Source: Neoconidiobolus thromboides FSU 785
Taxonomy: Eukaryota > Entomophthoromycota > Entomophthoromycetes > Entomophthorales > Neoconidiobolaceae
Length of the DNA stretch: 64,000 bases
NCBI GenBank assembly: GCA_025603075.1
Contig: MU626268.1
Span: 62,001-126,000 of the forward strand
Direction of reading: 5' to 3'
The first letter of the stretch is position 1. Every line of letters begins with the position of its first letter. The position numbers and the translations under genes are program-made. The notes beneath the pieces are model-generated. The model was not told the DNA's origin and ran no database searches. It was given only the letters and a program-made list of their open reading frames with translations. Positions 45,685 to 58,184 of the stretch are shown in pieces.

Positions 45685-46933
45685 TGAAGTTTAATATTGA
45701 TGTGTTTATTTTTTAAATAAAGTATTAAAATAATTATTTATCCTTTATGATTATTTATACCTTTTTTTGGAACAATCTAATCAATGGCAACTTGATGTTA
45801 AATTGAAGGTTTGTACACTAATCTATATACGCAGCTTAATTAACATATAGTTAATTTCAAGTTTATATTTTACATGCACATTAAACCATCAATTTCCTTT
45901 TTAAATATATTCACCCGTGATTATAAATAGTGCTTATGTACAAAATTTATGAGTTCATTGTATATGATGTAGCTATTTCATTTATATAAAAGGAGATTGA
46001 AAAAAATTAATGAAATTACCTACGTTTAGTCCCCTTTATAATTGACAACCATATCCGCCTTTTGTAAGCCTTGTTTATGATATTATTCATTGATGGTTTT
46101 GATCTACTAAATTAATTTTTTAAGCTTCTAATATTTGGAGTTTATATAAGATGGCTATTTGTATTTAAAGCTTTCTTAAATGTTAATTAGAGTATTGTGA
46201 TAATGTTGGTTTTATAATTAGCTGTTTGAATGCCAAGAGTCATAAAAAATAAATAAGGATTAATTTGGTAATGTGCGGTATTAGCTTTGATGTTGGTAAT
46301 ATCAAAGTTCTTAATAAATTCATATCTGTAAAACTATTACAAGCTATTGAAAAGTATTTCTTCCAAAGAACTTTAATTATTTAGTCTCAGGCATCCTATC
46401 TATGTAAAAAATGAAGTGGAGTAGGATGTGTTTAAAAGGGGCCAAAACTGCAGTAAAGGTAAAAGACGAGTGGAATAATAGAAATCAGCTAACTGCAACA
46501 ATCTACAACGCCCTATTTTTGAACAAGATACCTGGTATCAAGAGGTTTTGAATTAGCTTTGTTCAAGTTAACGTAGACAAAAAGGAATGAATAAAAAACA
46601 ATAAAGGGATAAAAACGATATCTTTGAAAACTTGAAGGCACATAAATTAGGCTTAGATATATTATGAATGATTGTAAATAGTTTATAAAACATCATATAA
46701 TTATAGATCTATACTATGTCATTATCATTTATTGTTAAAGTCAAAAGGATTAACTATTTCATACCTTTACGCTACCGTGAGTGCTTTAGCTAGACTTTAA
46801 GTGTTTTACATATTCTAGAATGTAAAAATTTAATTTCTCATATATTTTGAAATTTAAAAAAAGCTTACATCGTAATATTCAAGAGTGACCTTGTAAAGAA
46901 ATTATAATACATAAATAGTAAAGTTTATTTAAA
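45685..46933. other. Array spacer between copies 4 and 5
   Basis: About 1.25 kb without a gene. It contains the upstream motif GAATGCCAAGAGTC at about 46227 and the duplicated spacer phrase at about 46530-46620. Confidence 0.4.
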
Positions 46934-47431
46934 TCAAGTTGACACGATTTTGACATCTATTTCGTTTGGAATCGCTAATGGATTGCCATCATTAGGTAAG
47001 GGCTGGTAACAGGGAAGAGCAGAGTTAAAATTACCATTAGATGGGTCATTGTCTTTTACAGGCATATATGGCGATTCCTCCCCTTTATGATATAATGATA
47101 TTATAAAAGTAATCACTGTAATGATGCCCAGTACAATGATATTGACAATACCGCACCATATAAGACTAAATGATGAAATAGAAAGGAATGCATACATTAA
47201 ACTTCTTCCAAGTGGGAACATATAGAATCTAAAATGTTTAAGATAGAATGGTTTTATAAGGGGTATTTCAGATACCAACACGAAGTGAGCCAAAAAATAA
47301 CGTAAGATGGATAGTACAATACCATGTCCATAGTCATAATAGTATTGGCCGGTTTCAGCTATACTAATAGCTAATACTACACCGACAAAGATGTTAGCAC
47401 ACGTTGAAAAAGTCCTTAATCCTTTTGACAT
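46934..47431 (-). CDS. Small membrane-protein family copy 5, intact, intronless
   Basis: 165 residues, same layout as copy 4. The N-terminal 30 residues differ (MSKGLRTFSTCANIFVGVVL against MSKRLRIFSTLANIIIGIVL), as does the tail (KDNDPSNGNFNSALPCYQ). The middle, from QYYYDYGHG to SPYMP, is the same except IWCGIVN in place of IWYGIVN. At the nucleotide level 47060-47347 matches 45313-45600 with two adjacent substitutions. The upstream motif TTGAATGCCAAGAG sits at about 47715, worn, as AATGCCAAGAGAT. Function is unknown; a Golgi or vesicle membrane role is inferred from family resemblance. Confidence 0.7.
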   Translation of the reverse strand: MSKGLRTFSTCANIFVGVVLAISIAETGQYYYDYGHGIVLSILRYFLAHFVLVSEIPLIKPFYLKHFRFYMFPLGRSLMYAFLSISSFSLIWCGIVNIIVLGIITVITFIISLYHKGEESPYMPVKDNDPSNGNFNSALPCYQPLPNDGNPLAIPNEIDVKIVST

Positions 47432-48198
47432 TTTAAGTTTGATACAAAAAATTGGTTTTTTATTTAATATATATACTATTTTATAATATTATTTAGCCAA
47501 TAATAATTAAACATTAAATCTTTGCCAAGGATTTGAATTTAAAAAGTCAGTAATTCCGAGTAGGGGTTAAAAAAAGTGAGTAATTCTTAACCTTTATGTG
47601 ATTCAATTTATTCGCTATTTTATTTGGATATTGTCACAAGCCTTTTGGTTCTATATCTTATGTTTTATTTCAATAGCCAGCATATCTCTGAACTTAACAT
47701 TCATTTCAATAATGCCAAGAGATATCTGGATTTATAACTGATATTCTTTAAATCCTATATAGTGTTACTAAATATCTTTTTTATTTCAGTAATTCATTTA
47801 CTTTTAGAAATTCTAAAATTGAAAAACATGAGAGTTCAATTTTTAAAACACATTCTTATGCTATTTTATACAACTATACAGTATTAGTTAACTCCTTGTT
47901 AGTTTCAAAAATCCTAAAAATTATTATAAACAAAATTTTAAATATAAAAAAGACTGGATAAGATTAAAATTTAATCTACATTTATGCAAATTTAATCAAT
48001 TTGTTGTGTAGTAATCCTACTATAGCTATATCTCTTGCTATATATCTACTACCAAAATTGAAATTATTTACATTTTATAACTTTAACTATCAAAAATCTT
48101 GAATTGCTTTGGTAATTTATTTTTTTAGAGTACATGTATGGCTTTAACATATCTAATGGATTAAACATAGTTAAAAATCTATTTTACAAGTTGAAATA

Positions 48199-48294
48199 TG
48201 GTGATGTATTTTTTTGTTTAAGAATTTACTAGCAAGTTTTTCCACCTAAATAGTGCTTAAAAGATAAAAAAGTAAACCAAAAAAAACACCCCCA
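48199..48294 (+). mobile_element. MITE copy 17
   Basis: TGGTGATGTATTTTTTTG at the left end, AACACCCCCA at the right end, and TA flanks on both sides; a few internal bases are deleted. Confidence 0.88.
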
Positions 48295-48372
48295 TATGTC
48301 TTCATACAAGAGCAAATTAAGTTAATGTCAAAATACTAAAATTTATTAAGTTGAGCTTGTGCGATTTGATGT

Positions 48373-48869
48373 TTAATTTGATATGATTTTGATATCTACT
48401 TCTTTTGCGATTGCCAGAATGTTTTTTTCATCAATCTTCACTTGATGATAAGGAAGAACAGGCTCTGGGCTGTTATTAGATATACCGTTCCCATTTATAG
48501 GCATATACGGTGATCCAGTTCCTTTATGACGTAATGCAATTATGAAGGTAATTACTGTAACGGTTCCTGTTATAATGATATTAATAACACCACATAGCAT
48601 AAGGTTAACGATGAGATAGAAAGGAACGTATACATCAAACTTCTTCCAATAGGAAACATAAAAAAGTTAAAACGATGAAGATAAAATTCCTTTAACAGAG
48701 GGATCTCTGACAAAAATAAAAATAGAGCTAGAAAGGAACGCAAAATTGATAGTACGATATCATGACCATAATCATAATTAGGTACCCTGGTTTCGGCTAT
48801 GCTTGTAGTTAATACAATATCAACGATGAGGTTAGCGATAGATGAGAAAATCCCAAAACTTTTAGACAT
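48373..48869 (-). pseudogene. Small membrane-protein family copy 6, one frameshift
   Basis: Two overlapping minus-strand frames. The first, from the ATG at 48869, reads MSKSFGIFSSIANLIVDIVL, then FFMFPIGRSLMYTFLSISSL. The second resumes near 48603 with MLCGVINIIITGTVTVITF, then GSPYMPINGNGISNNSPEP, ending at 48373. Everything else is intact, so one base lost or miscalled near 48600 explains the break. Confidence 0.75.
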
Positions 48870-50799
48870 TATGAATTACTTTATGAGACCGAAAACTTAC
48901 CTCATGGTTGACTATATATATAGTTTTATAAGAACCAATTAGCAAATATTACTTAATATTTGGCTTTTGCCAAGGGTTTAATCTTTTATAAATCAAGTAA
49001 TTAACTTTTCACACTAATGTACTTTAATGTATTATCATTACTATAACTATTAATTCTGCCCTAATCAGTTGAATATTATATAGTTTGGTTTAGTATTGAC
49101 ATAGCTCAAAGTTGATAGTTGCTTCATTAATATAAGAAGTATATGGACTTATAGTTAATGTGCATAATTTAAACTATACAAAATAATATTTAAAAATATT
49201 TAAAATAGTGTCTAGTTTGATCTATAAATACACTCAAATTTTAAGAGTAGCATTTTAATATTACAACATGATAATATATTTGATATATTAAATCAAGCCC
49301 GCTGAAAACATCATCTAGTATGTTAAAATGAATGTTTAAAGACTATATAATATGCTTATTTTAAAGTTGTGTTATATATAGTAAGGGATATTAAAGCAAT
49401 GCTTTTAAATATTAGAATCTAGTCAGAGTATACTGGATTATTTTTAGGTGTGATTATAAATGACTAGGCTTTAGAATAAAGAACAAATTTGGTAAATTTA
49501 TTATCAAATTAAGTGAAAAAACTTATAATCTTTGAAATTATAAAAGTAAATTTGCTAGAATAGGTTTTAATTGGCACTTTTTTAAAATAAAATTTATCCT
49601 TCTATTTTTTTAATATTTTTGTTTTATATTTTTATCCTATAATAAAATAGTTTATATGCATGTTAAATTTTTATGTATATAGTAAATATTTTTGAAGCAT
49701 TTGAATGTATCAAAATATAAATACAAGTTTTACCAGATCTCCTTGTTATTTAGTCTATCAATATTTTTAATTAGATATAATAAAAACCTAAAATTTAGCT
49801 AATACTTTTTTTATTTTTTTATTTTTTTTATATAACAGTTTAAAGTTAATATAAACAGCTGCTATATTAGATTTTACGTCATATGTTTATATAGTATTAT
49901 AACTGATACTACAACACTTTTAAACATAATATGGGCTTATTTCAAAACCAATAAAGTATGGTTACTCCCCTGGTCTATTAACTCCTCATCCCTATCATTC
50001 TTATAAGCTTGAGCCTTTTGTCTCTATTTTTTATTCTTTTACTTCTTAACATTATTAGTTAGATAAAATATTTGGGCTTTTAAGCTTTTAAGAATCTAAA
50101 AAATATCAAAAATGCTTCTTTCAGCTTCGTTTGAATTTTTATAAGGGCTATTTTTAGTTTTAGTAAAGTTGTCACTTTGAAATTCACTTTAAAATTCACT
50201 AAATTAATAATATATATCTTGGTAAATAAACCTTATATACAATAAGTGGGATTTACAATGTTTTAATTATTAAATAAATCAAGTGATGCCCATATAAAGT
50301 TTTTGAAATTACATAAAAGTTCAGTTTTAAATAATAATCTCACGCTTTGATTCAGCCCCCTTTTTAAACGTTATGTAAACAAAATTAAATTTCAATTAAA
50401 TACCAAAATTTTTTATTTAATAAAGAATCAGATGAGAGGATCTAAATATTACAGACAAACATTAAAGGATAGATAGGATAGAGATACAAGTAGCAATTAA
50501 ATAAAAACATTCTTTCGATACTAAAAATTAACAACTTTAACTTTTTTACTTTTCTTTTTTTACCTTAATAATTTACGTATCGATTCTATAAAATTAATTA
50601 TTAGTTACTATAAAAATAAAATAGAGAGTAATATTACTTAATAAATATTTCAAAATAGAATAAAATGGCAACATGAGTTGCGTTAACAATAAGCGATAAG
50701 AGTAGGGCCGATTCCTATATGTTTGTACAAAAATCAACCCCATTACTATGAGATGCACAGCGGATTTCTTTAAAACATTCTAAAAATTTATATTAATAA
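48870..50799. other. Non-coding stretch
   Basis: About 1.9 kb of AT-rich sequence. I see no coding signal, MITE or transposon end. Confidence 0.35.
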
Positions 50800-51810
50800 T
50801 TAATATACCACCATATATGAAAAAGAAATAATTACAATAGCTAACTCTTTCCAATTAAATTCTTTTTTAGGTACATGTGCTACATTCAATTCCTTTTGAA
50901 TAACCTCCAACCTTTCATTTAAAGACGCAACTTGAGTTTGAAGTGTTTCAAGTGCATGTTCGGCCTCAGGTGGCAATCTACTTGGATATAATAAATTCCT
51001 ATCCAAATTTTGGTTATCTGGAGGACTATAAAAATTATTTGCACGTACAGTGCAAGTAGACATAGTAGCTCCATCGTCAGATGAATAATCAAGTTCATCA
51101 GAACTAAGGGGATCAAGTGGAGTATCTTCAATTGAATTAACAGAAGGTGTTTTAATAACAGGTATACTATTTTCCATCCATCGATGATTTATGTTCAAAC
51201 TTAAATGAGTTAATGGTGGACTGGTATCATTCATATCTTCTGGGCATGAAAAATAGTCTTCTTGAGAATTAGAACTTTGTGCTGATAATGGAAGTGAACG
51301 AGGTTCAGGAAGCTAAAATTTGAATTAAAATTTAGATTTATTTACTTAAATATAAGTATACTTTAATTTCGCTAATCCTTTTTCCTCTTTCTAAACTTTC
51401 AATTATATCATAAATAAAAGGTCTGTCCGAATACCTTTTTAACAACTAAAACATAGTTAATTGATACGTCGATTTCATTTTATATAACAATCTACCTGTA
51501 ATACAGCTTTATAATATTCTTCTTGTGCTTGAGAAGGAGATAATGATTGCTTTTTAATTTCCGAGTCCCTATAATAAAATAATGAATTTCATGAACATAT
51601 TGATTACTTAAAGTCATACCATGAAGAATTATTATTATTTGTATTATTTATATTATCTGTTTTTGACTGTAATGATTGATTATAGAATATTTGCAACTTT
51701 AACTTCTCTTCAATAGTAGGTTGAAATGGAAGGGGTAGTTGACGCATAACAGTTAAAGCCTGATCGAATCTTTTTTGAGAATGATAATCTTTTGTTAATG
51801 TGACCATCAT
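50800..51810 (-). CDS. Atg37/ACBD5-like acyl-CoA-binding, tail-anchored protein
   Basis: Exons 51810-51620, 51568-51496, 51445-51362 and 51312-50800 give 286 residues. Residues 1-95 read as an acyl-CoA-binding domain: RFDQALTVMRQLPLPFQPTI, EEKLKLQIFYNQS, and after a poly-Asn insert WDSEIKKQSLSPSQAQEEYY with KAVLQLLKRYS. The usual ligand-binding YKQA and the downstream Lys are changed (FYNQS, WDSE), so acyl-CoA binding may be weak. The middle is disordered. Near the end are a coiled coil (ALETLQTQVASLNERLEVIQ) and a C-terminal membrane helix (ELAIVIISFSYMVVY), the layout of peroxisomal Atg37/ACBD5, which links peroxisomes to pexophagy or the ER. Peroxisomal location is inferred from layout. 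Confidence 0.68.
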
Positions 51811-53651
51811 TTAGAAGATGAGAATTAGCAAAGCAAAACTTTTAAAGTGAAACTAAGAGAAAAGGATAACAAAGAAATTTAAATTTTTATAAAATAAAGC
51901 TTGGTTTAAAAGATAAATTTAATACTCTTATTATTATAGTGATTGAATTGGTTTTGATTAGAAATTTGGTTGGGTGAAAATCGCTGCATTACAGCCAATT
52001 ATTTTACCATTTTATAACAAACTTACTTTATTTTTTGATGAGAAATATTTTCTACTAATTTCCCTTTAACCAACTAAAATATTATTAAAGGCATCTCAAT
52101 TTTATTATTGGAGTATCGGATGATCCTTTGATTTTATAACTTGTTGTTTCCAACACATGCCTAATTTTATTTTGTACTTAAACCTTTTCAGTTCTCTTTT
52201 TATGCCTTGTATAATAATCTGATTTTTTATCCCCTGAATCCAAAAATATCCCCAGCTATAAGTTATAACTCTGGGGCAAAATAGAAATGGCTTAATGATT
52301 TTAAAATGAACAAAGTTTCATCACAGCCAATCAAAGCTTCAAATTATATTAAATTGTTGGAATTAGCAGTCACTCAAAAGATTGTTTAGCTAACCATTTC
52401 GTTTTAAAACTGAAATTTATTTAAAACGTTTGAAATTTATTCAAAATTAGAGTTATAAATTTAATTATGAAATTAATTGACAAAATGGTATAAACATGGA
52501 TTTTATTAGCCAATAATGAATCATCTATAATATCTTTATTTAAAAATTATAAGCTCATCATTCCATTCTATAACGACATTGATGCCGTTGACTCTTCATC
52601 TCTTTTATTTTATAATTGCCGAAAGAAATGATAACAATTAACTAAAGTTCAGTACTATTAAGTAAATAAAACTTTTATTATCTATATGTTATAAAATTTA
52701 ACAAATTGCCTCAATAAACTACGATTCTTAATTCAACTACACTTCTTAGTTGTTTACTTTCAATATAAATAATACAAATAAAAATATATAGTTGAGCCAT
52801 TTTTTTTATTTTTAAACTTCTGTTTTTTTAAGGTAAAATAACAATTTCTCATACCCTCAATATTAATTTATTTACAATTTAAGCAACTACTTTACCACTA
52901 ATTTTGATTGTTGTGCTTTAATATTTTTTTGCAAATTAAATATTGACTATCAATCTTTGAGTTGCTTTGCTACATGTGGTTTTAAGATTAAAATCAGTTA
53001 AACTGAGTTGATTTAAATATCAAAAAGTTTTTTTTATAACTTTATAATCAAAATAATAACACCAAGAATAATAGCAAAGGATTTAGCTTATATTTCTTTT
53101 ATTGAGTTTAAACTTTGTACTCTAATTTTTAATATTTAAAATGGATTGCATTTATAGTGCGTTAAAAAAATGCTCAGAGCCTTCATTTTAGAAGCAAAGA
53201 AGTAAACCTACTTTTAAAGCATTAAATTTCTCATCCCTTAATCTTCATTATATCTCAGTCTATTCATTTTATTGATGAAGTTTTATTTATGCACTTAGAT
53301 TTATTGCCCCTTATTGAAATTTATCTACATGAGTTTAAAAACTTAAACTATAAAAAAAACTCCAATTTAGTTTTGTTCAAATTCGAAAAATTCAATTGCT
53401 TCAATTTTAAATAGATAAGTGTGAATTTTTAATACATGGAGCCTTTTTTAAAATTCTTGAGGCCCTTTTGGACAAGTGGATTAATACCTTTTGTATATTC
53501 AATAGCAATTAAACATTACTATAAGAGTGTCAATAAGTTTCAAAGCCTGATTAATCGTCTATGAAATCCATCAGTTCAATTTAGGTATAGGTAATAAAGT
53601 TCCTTGTTCATTATAAAATCAATCTAAGCGTAGTATTTTTCATAATGTTAT
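51811..53651. other. Non-coding stretch
   Basis: About 1.8 kb, AT-rich, with no gene that I can support on either strand. The first 200 bp should hold the Atg37-like promoter. Confidence 0.35.
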
Positions 53652-53750
53652 ATTGAATGTATTTTTGTATTCAAGAATTTTACTAACAATTTTTTGATCA
53701 AATAGCGCTCAAAAGATGGAAAAAATGCTGAAGCTAAAAAAACATCCCCA
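53652..53750 (+). mobile_element. MITE copy 18
   Basis: Left end worn (ATTGAATGTATTTTTGTAT), right end AACATCCCCA followed by TA, central AAATAGCGCTCAAAAGATGG. Confidence 0.85.
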
Positions 53751-54234
53751 TATAATAAATCAAAATACCAGAAAATTAATGCTAAGCTTAAACAACTCAT
53801 TTAAAATGTTGCATTTTATACTTGGTATTCTATGTCATGAGTTAATAAATAGGTTTTAAATAGATATCAGATATAAGAAATAAAATGTAACTATATAATA
53901 TTTTCAATTTTAAAATTTTATATAGCATTCAAACTTTTATTTCTTTTTAATTTATTTAGTTTGATTAAAGTGTTTAATTGTATAAAAAGTATAGTATTTT
54001 TTTCCAACAAAAGTATACCAAAATCTTTAATAATAAAATTTACAGAACTAAGATATTAAAATTGATAAAAAAACCTAGATTATTATAATTTATATTATCC
54101 ACTTCTATTAAGTCAACTTTAACAGATTTATTAAATATAATAAACACAAAGTTAAACCACAAGAAACTATGCCAAGGTTTAAAAAATAATACTAATTTTA
54201 GAAAATATTCATCTCATTGTGGATCCTTTTTTCT

Positions 54235-54246
54235 AGAGTATAAAAA
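54235..54246 (+). promoter_or_regulatory. Possible TATA box of the hydrolase gene
   Basis: GAGTATAAAAAC lies about 40 bp before the ATG at 54282. In AT-rich DNA such a match is weak evidence. Confidence 0.3.
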
Positions 54247-54281
54247 CTCAAGTTTATTATTCAAAGTCTTAAAAAATAAAA

Positions 54282-55750
54282 ATGATATCTCTTTTATTAT
54301 TTATAGTCATAATATTAATTAGTTTAATTTATCTTGGTAATAAACTATTAAATGAAGCTGCTTTTTCACCATGGTACTATCGATATTTTAATCTATGGAA
54401 ACCAAAATACCCTATTCATGGTCAATGTGAAGAGGAGTATAAGGAAGTTAAAGAAGTATTTAGAAACAGTTTTGAACGTGGTATAGAAGTTGGTGCTTCC
54501 GTAGCAGTTTATAACAAAGGAAAACTAGTGGTAGAACTTTATGGCGGTTATCAAGATTATGAAAATAAGGAATTATTTAATGAAACTACATTAACGATAG
54601 TATTTTCAAGTTCTAAATTTATGGTAAGACTTTTTAACTTTAATAGTGGTTTTTATATAATGAATTTGAATTAATGTTATTGAATTAGGCCAGTGCTGTT
54701 ATTGCTAAATTAGTAGATCAAGGGTTACTTGCTTATAATGAAAAAATATGTACATATTGGCCGGAATTTAGTAACGGTGGTAAAGAAGAAGTAACCTTAA
54801 CCGATTTATTACGTCATGAAGGTGGATTACCATATTTATTAGATCCAGAGCCAGCATATGAAGATGTTTATGATAGTAAAAGAATGAAAAAAATTATTGA
54901 AAATACGACACATGTTTATAATGGAAAAAGAGTACGTTGTTATCATGGAATAACCCGAGGATTAATTTTAAATGAACTTGTTAAATTAGTCGATAAAAAA
55001 GGACGTAGCATTGGACAATTATTTAAAGAAGAGATTAATCCAAAGTATAATATAGAATTTTATTTAGGTTTAGAAAAAGAATATGAAAACCGTAAAGCTA
55101 AATGGTATAATTATCCTACATTAGATGCTTTGACTTTGTTTTTACCTAAGTGGTTAATTGGTAGAAAAGCAGTTAGATTAAATAGAGATACTTTAAAAAG
55201 AGATTCTAATTTAATGAAACTGATGAAATTAAAACTATCTAATGAAAAGGATCTTCCAAATGCTAAAGATATGCTTACAATTGAAATCCCAAGTGTTAAT
55301 GGTCATACTAATGCAAAATCAGTAAGTTGATTTTTAATGCTACATTAGTTTTTTACTGACTAAATCGAATTTTATTAGTTAGCTAAAATAGGTAGCTATT
55401 TTGCAAACAATGGCAGTGTCAATTGTAAAACTTATTTAAGTGAATACACAACTACAGAATCAATAGGTGAAGTAGTTGAAGCATATGATGAAGCTATCTT
55501 ATTAAAGACTGAAATGACTAAAGGCGGCTTTGGAATATTTAAATATAAAGAACTTGAAGAATATTCCAATGTATCCTTTTATGGTTGGGGTGGTATGGGC
55601 GGTAGTTTGATTTTATTTTCTCCAGAATATCAATTCTCATTTGCCTATGTTATGAATGCTCAACATTTAGTTTTGATGAGTGAAGGTAGAGCAGTGGATT
55701 TATTAGTTACTGCTTTTAAAGCTCATGTAAAGACATTAACTAAGAATTAA
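54282..55750 (+). CDS. Membrane-anchored beta-lactamase-fold serine hydrolase
   Basis: Exons 54282-54623, 54689-55321 and 55379-55750 give 448 residues of the beta-lactamase/class C (EstB, LACTB-like) family. Residues 1-19 are a membrane anchor or uncleaved signal (MISLLLFIVIILISLIYLG). The catalytic SxxK is SSSK at about residues 110-113, after TLTIVF. The second motif, usually YxN, appears as CYHGITRG. The late glycine-rich motif is FYGWGGMGGS, where H/KTG is usual. TDLLRHEGGLPYLL is the family's LLxHTSGLP motif with Glu for Ser. Such fungal enzymes hydrolyse esters, amides or lactams, and the substrate cannot be read from sequence. The start is the first ATG after a TATAAAAA stretch at 54239. 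Confidence 0.8.
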
Positions 55751-56195
55751 TTTATTTATTTGTTTTAATAATAAATTGTTTCAATGTTTTTAATACTTTA
55801 ACTTATATTATTATTGAAATAGACTTATAATAATAATTGACCAACTTAAAGTTAGTATAAACTTCCAGTAATATGTAATGATAATATAATTCAGGTTAGT
55901 ATATTAATAATTAGCTTTATTTTCACATGCCAATTGCATCATTCTATTGATTTAAAAGGAAGAAACTTATACTAAATGGTAAACTATATCTAATCCAATT
56001 TTAATGTATTAAATATCAAGGGTAGCTCTAGTAATATTTAACATACAATTATTATATCAAAAAAATATTCAAAAAACAAAAACTATAAGAGACTATATAA
56101 AAAAGGATTAAACAGGCTTTTAGGGGGTTTTAATAGCTTATAATACTACTGTTTAACATTGAAACTTAGAATATCAAATTCGAAATATAAAAAGT
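55751..56195. other. Intergenic
   Basis: AT-rich 3' flank of the hydrolase gene; nothing recognised. Confidence 0.3.
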
Positions 56196-56295
56196 ACATA
56201 TATGTTTTTTGGTTTCATCGCTTTTTCTGTTTTTTTAAGTACTATTTGAGTGGAAAATTCTTAGTAAAATTCTCAAACACAAAAATACATCCCTA
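56196..56295 (-). mobile_element. MITE copy 19, left end worn
   Basis: ACATATATGTTTTTTGG then TTTCATCGCTTTTTC at the left, and AATACATCCCTA at the right; TTAAGTACTATTTGAGTGG in the centre. Confidence 0.8.
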
Positions 56296-56879
56296 TATAT
56301 TAATATATTAAGCATATCATGTTTTGGGTTAACCTTATTGAATATTCAGATTGATCTGTAAATAGTATAAATCAAACGAGTGACTATAATTTTGAATAAA
56401 TGCTAACAAACTATGTAATATATTTAATCATTATTTAGATTTAATTCTATACTTTATTGTTTAATTAACATCATTAAAAAATACATTGACTAGTACCAAA
56501 AAACAAGACAAATCAAACATAGGGATTATAAGTAATAAATCAACACAATAATTATAAAACTGTTTATTTATAAAAAAATGACAATTAAAATAAAAAAGCC
56601 AAGACCAAGATCTTCTTTTGCTATCTTAGCATAATAAGTAGATTTTCAAAATACAGATTTTCTTTTGCTATCTGGCTATAAATAATGGAATTTTAGAGTA
56701 TATTGTATGCTTTTCCTAGTAATAAAAAAATAAACCAGGTTTTTTTCTTGGGGAAGGCGAGCTTGTATAAAACATAATCATTGAAGGTTATCGGATTATC
56801 AATATATTGTATCAACTAATAAGTGGTATGACCAAATGCTACAGCAAAAGTAGTAAAAAGCATATTAGAATGTATCAAA

Positions 56880-57190
56880 TAGATCAAAAGTGTCAAAAAG
56901 CCTAGTTTAAGCGCCAAAGGAAGCTAGTCAAACTCCAGAAGTTATTAAAAAGTGTCAGTGACCAAAAGAAGCATCAAATAATTACAGTTATATTGTATAC
57001 TTAAATAATGAGAGCTAAATGACAGAAGTTATTAAATACAAGCGATCAAAAAAAGCATCAAAAAATTTGTAATACTACCAAAGCGACCTAAATAGCAAAA
57101 GATTAAAATCCAAGAAGTTATTAAAGAATACTAGAGTAACCAGTAAAGCATTAAACAGCTTATAGTATTACTCAAGCGCCTCAGGCAGTA
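56880..57190 (+). repeat. Decayed tandem repeat, about 110-bp units
   Basis: The phrase AGAAGTTATTAAA recurs near 56938, 57022 and 57114. After it come related strings with AAAGCATCAAA or AAGCATTAAA and a spaced AAGCGCC or AAGCGACC. About three units, diverged. No coding frame runs through them. Confidence 0.45.
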
Positions 57191-57797
57191 GAAGAAGAAC
57201 AAATACTGAGTTACCAAGCAACAGAAAGTCAAAAGTCCGTCATAGGGGAGAATTGAAAAACAAAAGTTTTTAATTCCAATAGGTTGAAAAAAATCCTCCT
57301 TTATATACTTTTTTTACTGTGCTTATAAAAAGTAAAACGGATTTTAGTAAGTTGTGTTATCTATGAACCCAACACTTAATTATTATTATTTTATAATTAT
57401 ATGTAGTTAAAAACGTTTTATGTGTGAAAATTGCTATTTATATTATAAATCAAATAGGTATATGTGTAATGTTTTAATTCATGTGGTCGTCCTTATATTT
57501 TACTCTTGTTTTTTGTATTATGCTTCCTTATATTTAGGTTAAAAATAAATATCGTTATCTTTTATCATTCTTTATTAACCAATAATGTATTCTATTCTAT
57601 ATAATATCATGTTTTAAATATAAAATAATAAAGGGATGCATTAATATAAATATTGAACTAGTATCATGATAAAATACACGAACTAAGTAGAGCGTTGTTT
57701 TCTGCTTATTCAATAAATTTTGAACAATTATCATGAGTTATAAGAAAGTTACCACTTTTGAAACAACGCTAATCTTAAGTTTTAAGAATTATAATAT
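57191..57797. other. Non-coding stretch
   Basis: AT-rich, nothing recognised. Confidence 0.3.
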
Positions 57798-57892
57798 AAT
57801 AATGTTTTTTTTAGTTTCACTACTTTTTCCATTTTTTGAGTGTTATTTGAGCGGAAATTTTATCAGCAAAATTCTTAAAAAAATATCCCCTA
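57798..57892 (-). mobile_element. MITE copy 20, worn
   Basis: AATGTTTTTTTTAGTTTC at the left, then ACTACTTTTTCC; ATATCCCCTA at the right. The TGGG of the left end is lost. Confidence 0.78.
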
Positions 57893-57936
57893 TTTTGAAA
57901 CTTTAGATTGATTCAAACAAGATTATAGAATATGAA

Positions 57937-58033
57937 TGGGGATCTATTTTTTTGTTTAAAAATTTCGCTATCAATCTTTCCATTCAAATAATGCTCAAGA
58001 AATGGAAAAAGTGATGAAATGAAAACATCCTCG
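57937..58033 (+). mobile_element. MITE copy 21
   Basis: TGGGGATCTATTTTTTTG at the left, AACATCCTCG at the right, and AA flanks on both sides. Confidence 0.88.
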
Positions 58034-58084
58034 AATATTAAAATCATTGACCCTTAATATACTATCTTTTGAATAAATAACGTA

Positions 58085-58184
58085 TGGGAATGTATTTTTG
58101 TGTTTAAGAATTTTGCTAACAAATTTTCCGCTCAAATAGTGCTTAAAAAATGGAAAAAGTAATGAAGTCAAAAAAACACCCCCA
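58085..58184 (+). mobile_element. MITE copy 22
   Basis: TGGGAATGTATTTTTGTGTT at the left, AACACCCCCA at the right, and TA flanks on both sides. Third MITE within 400 bp. Confidence 0.92.
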
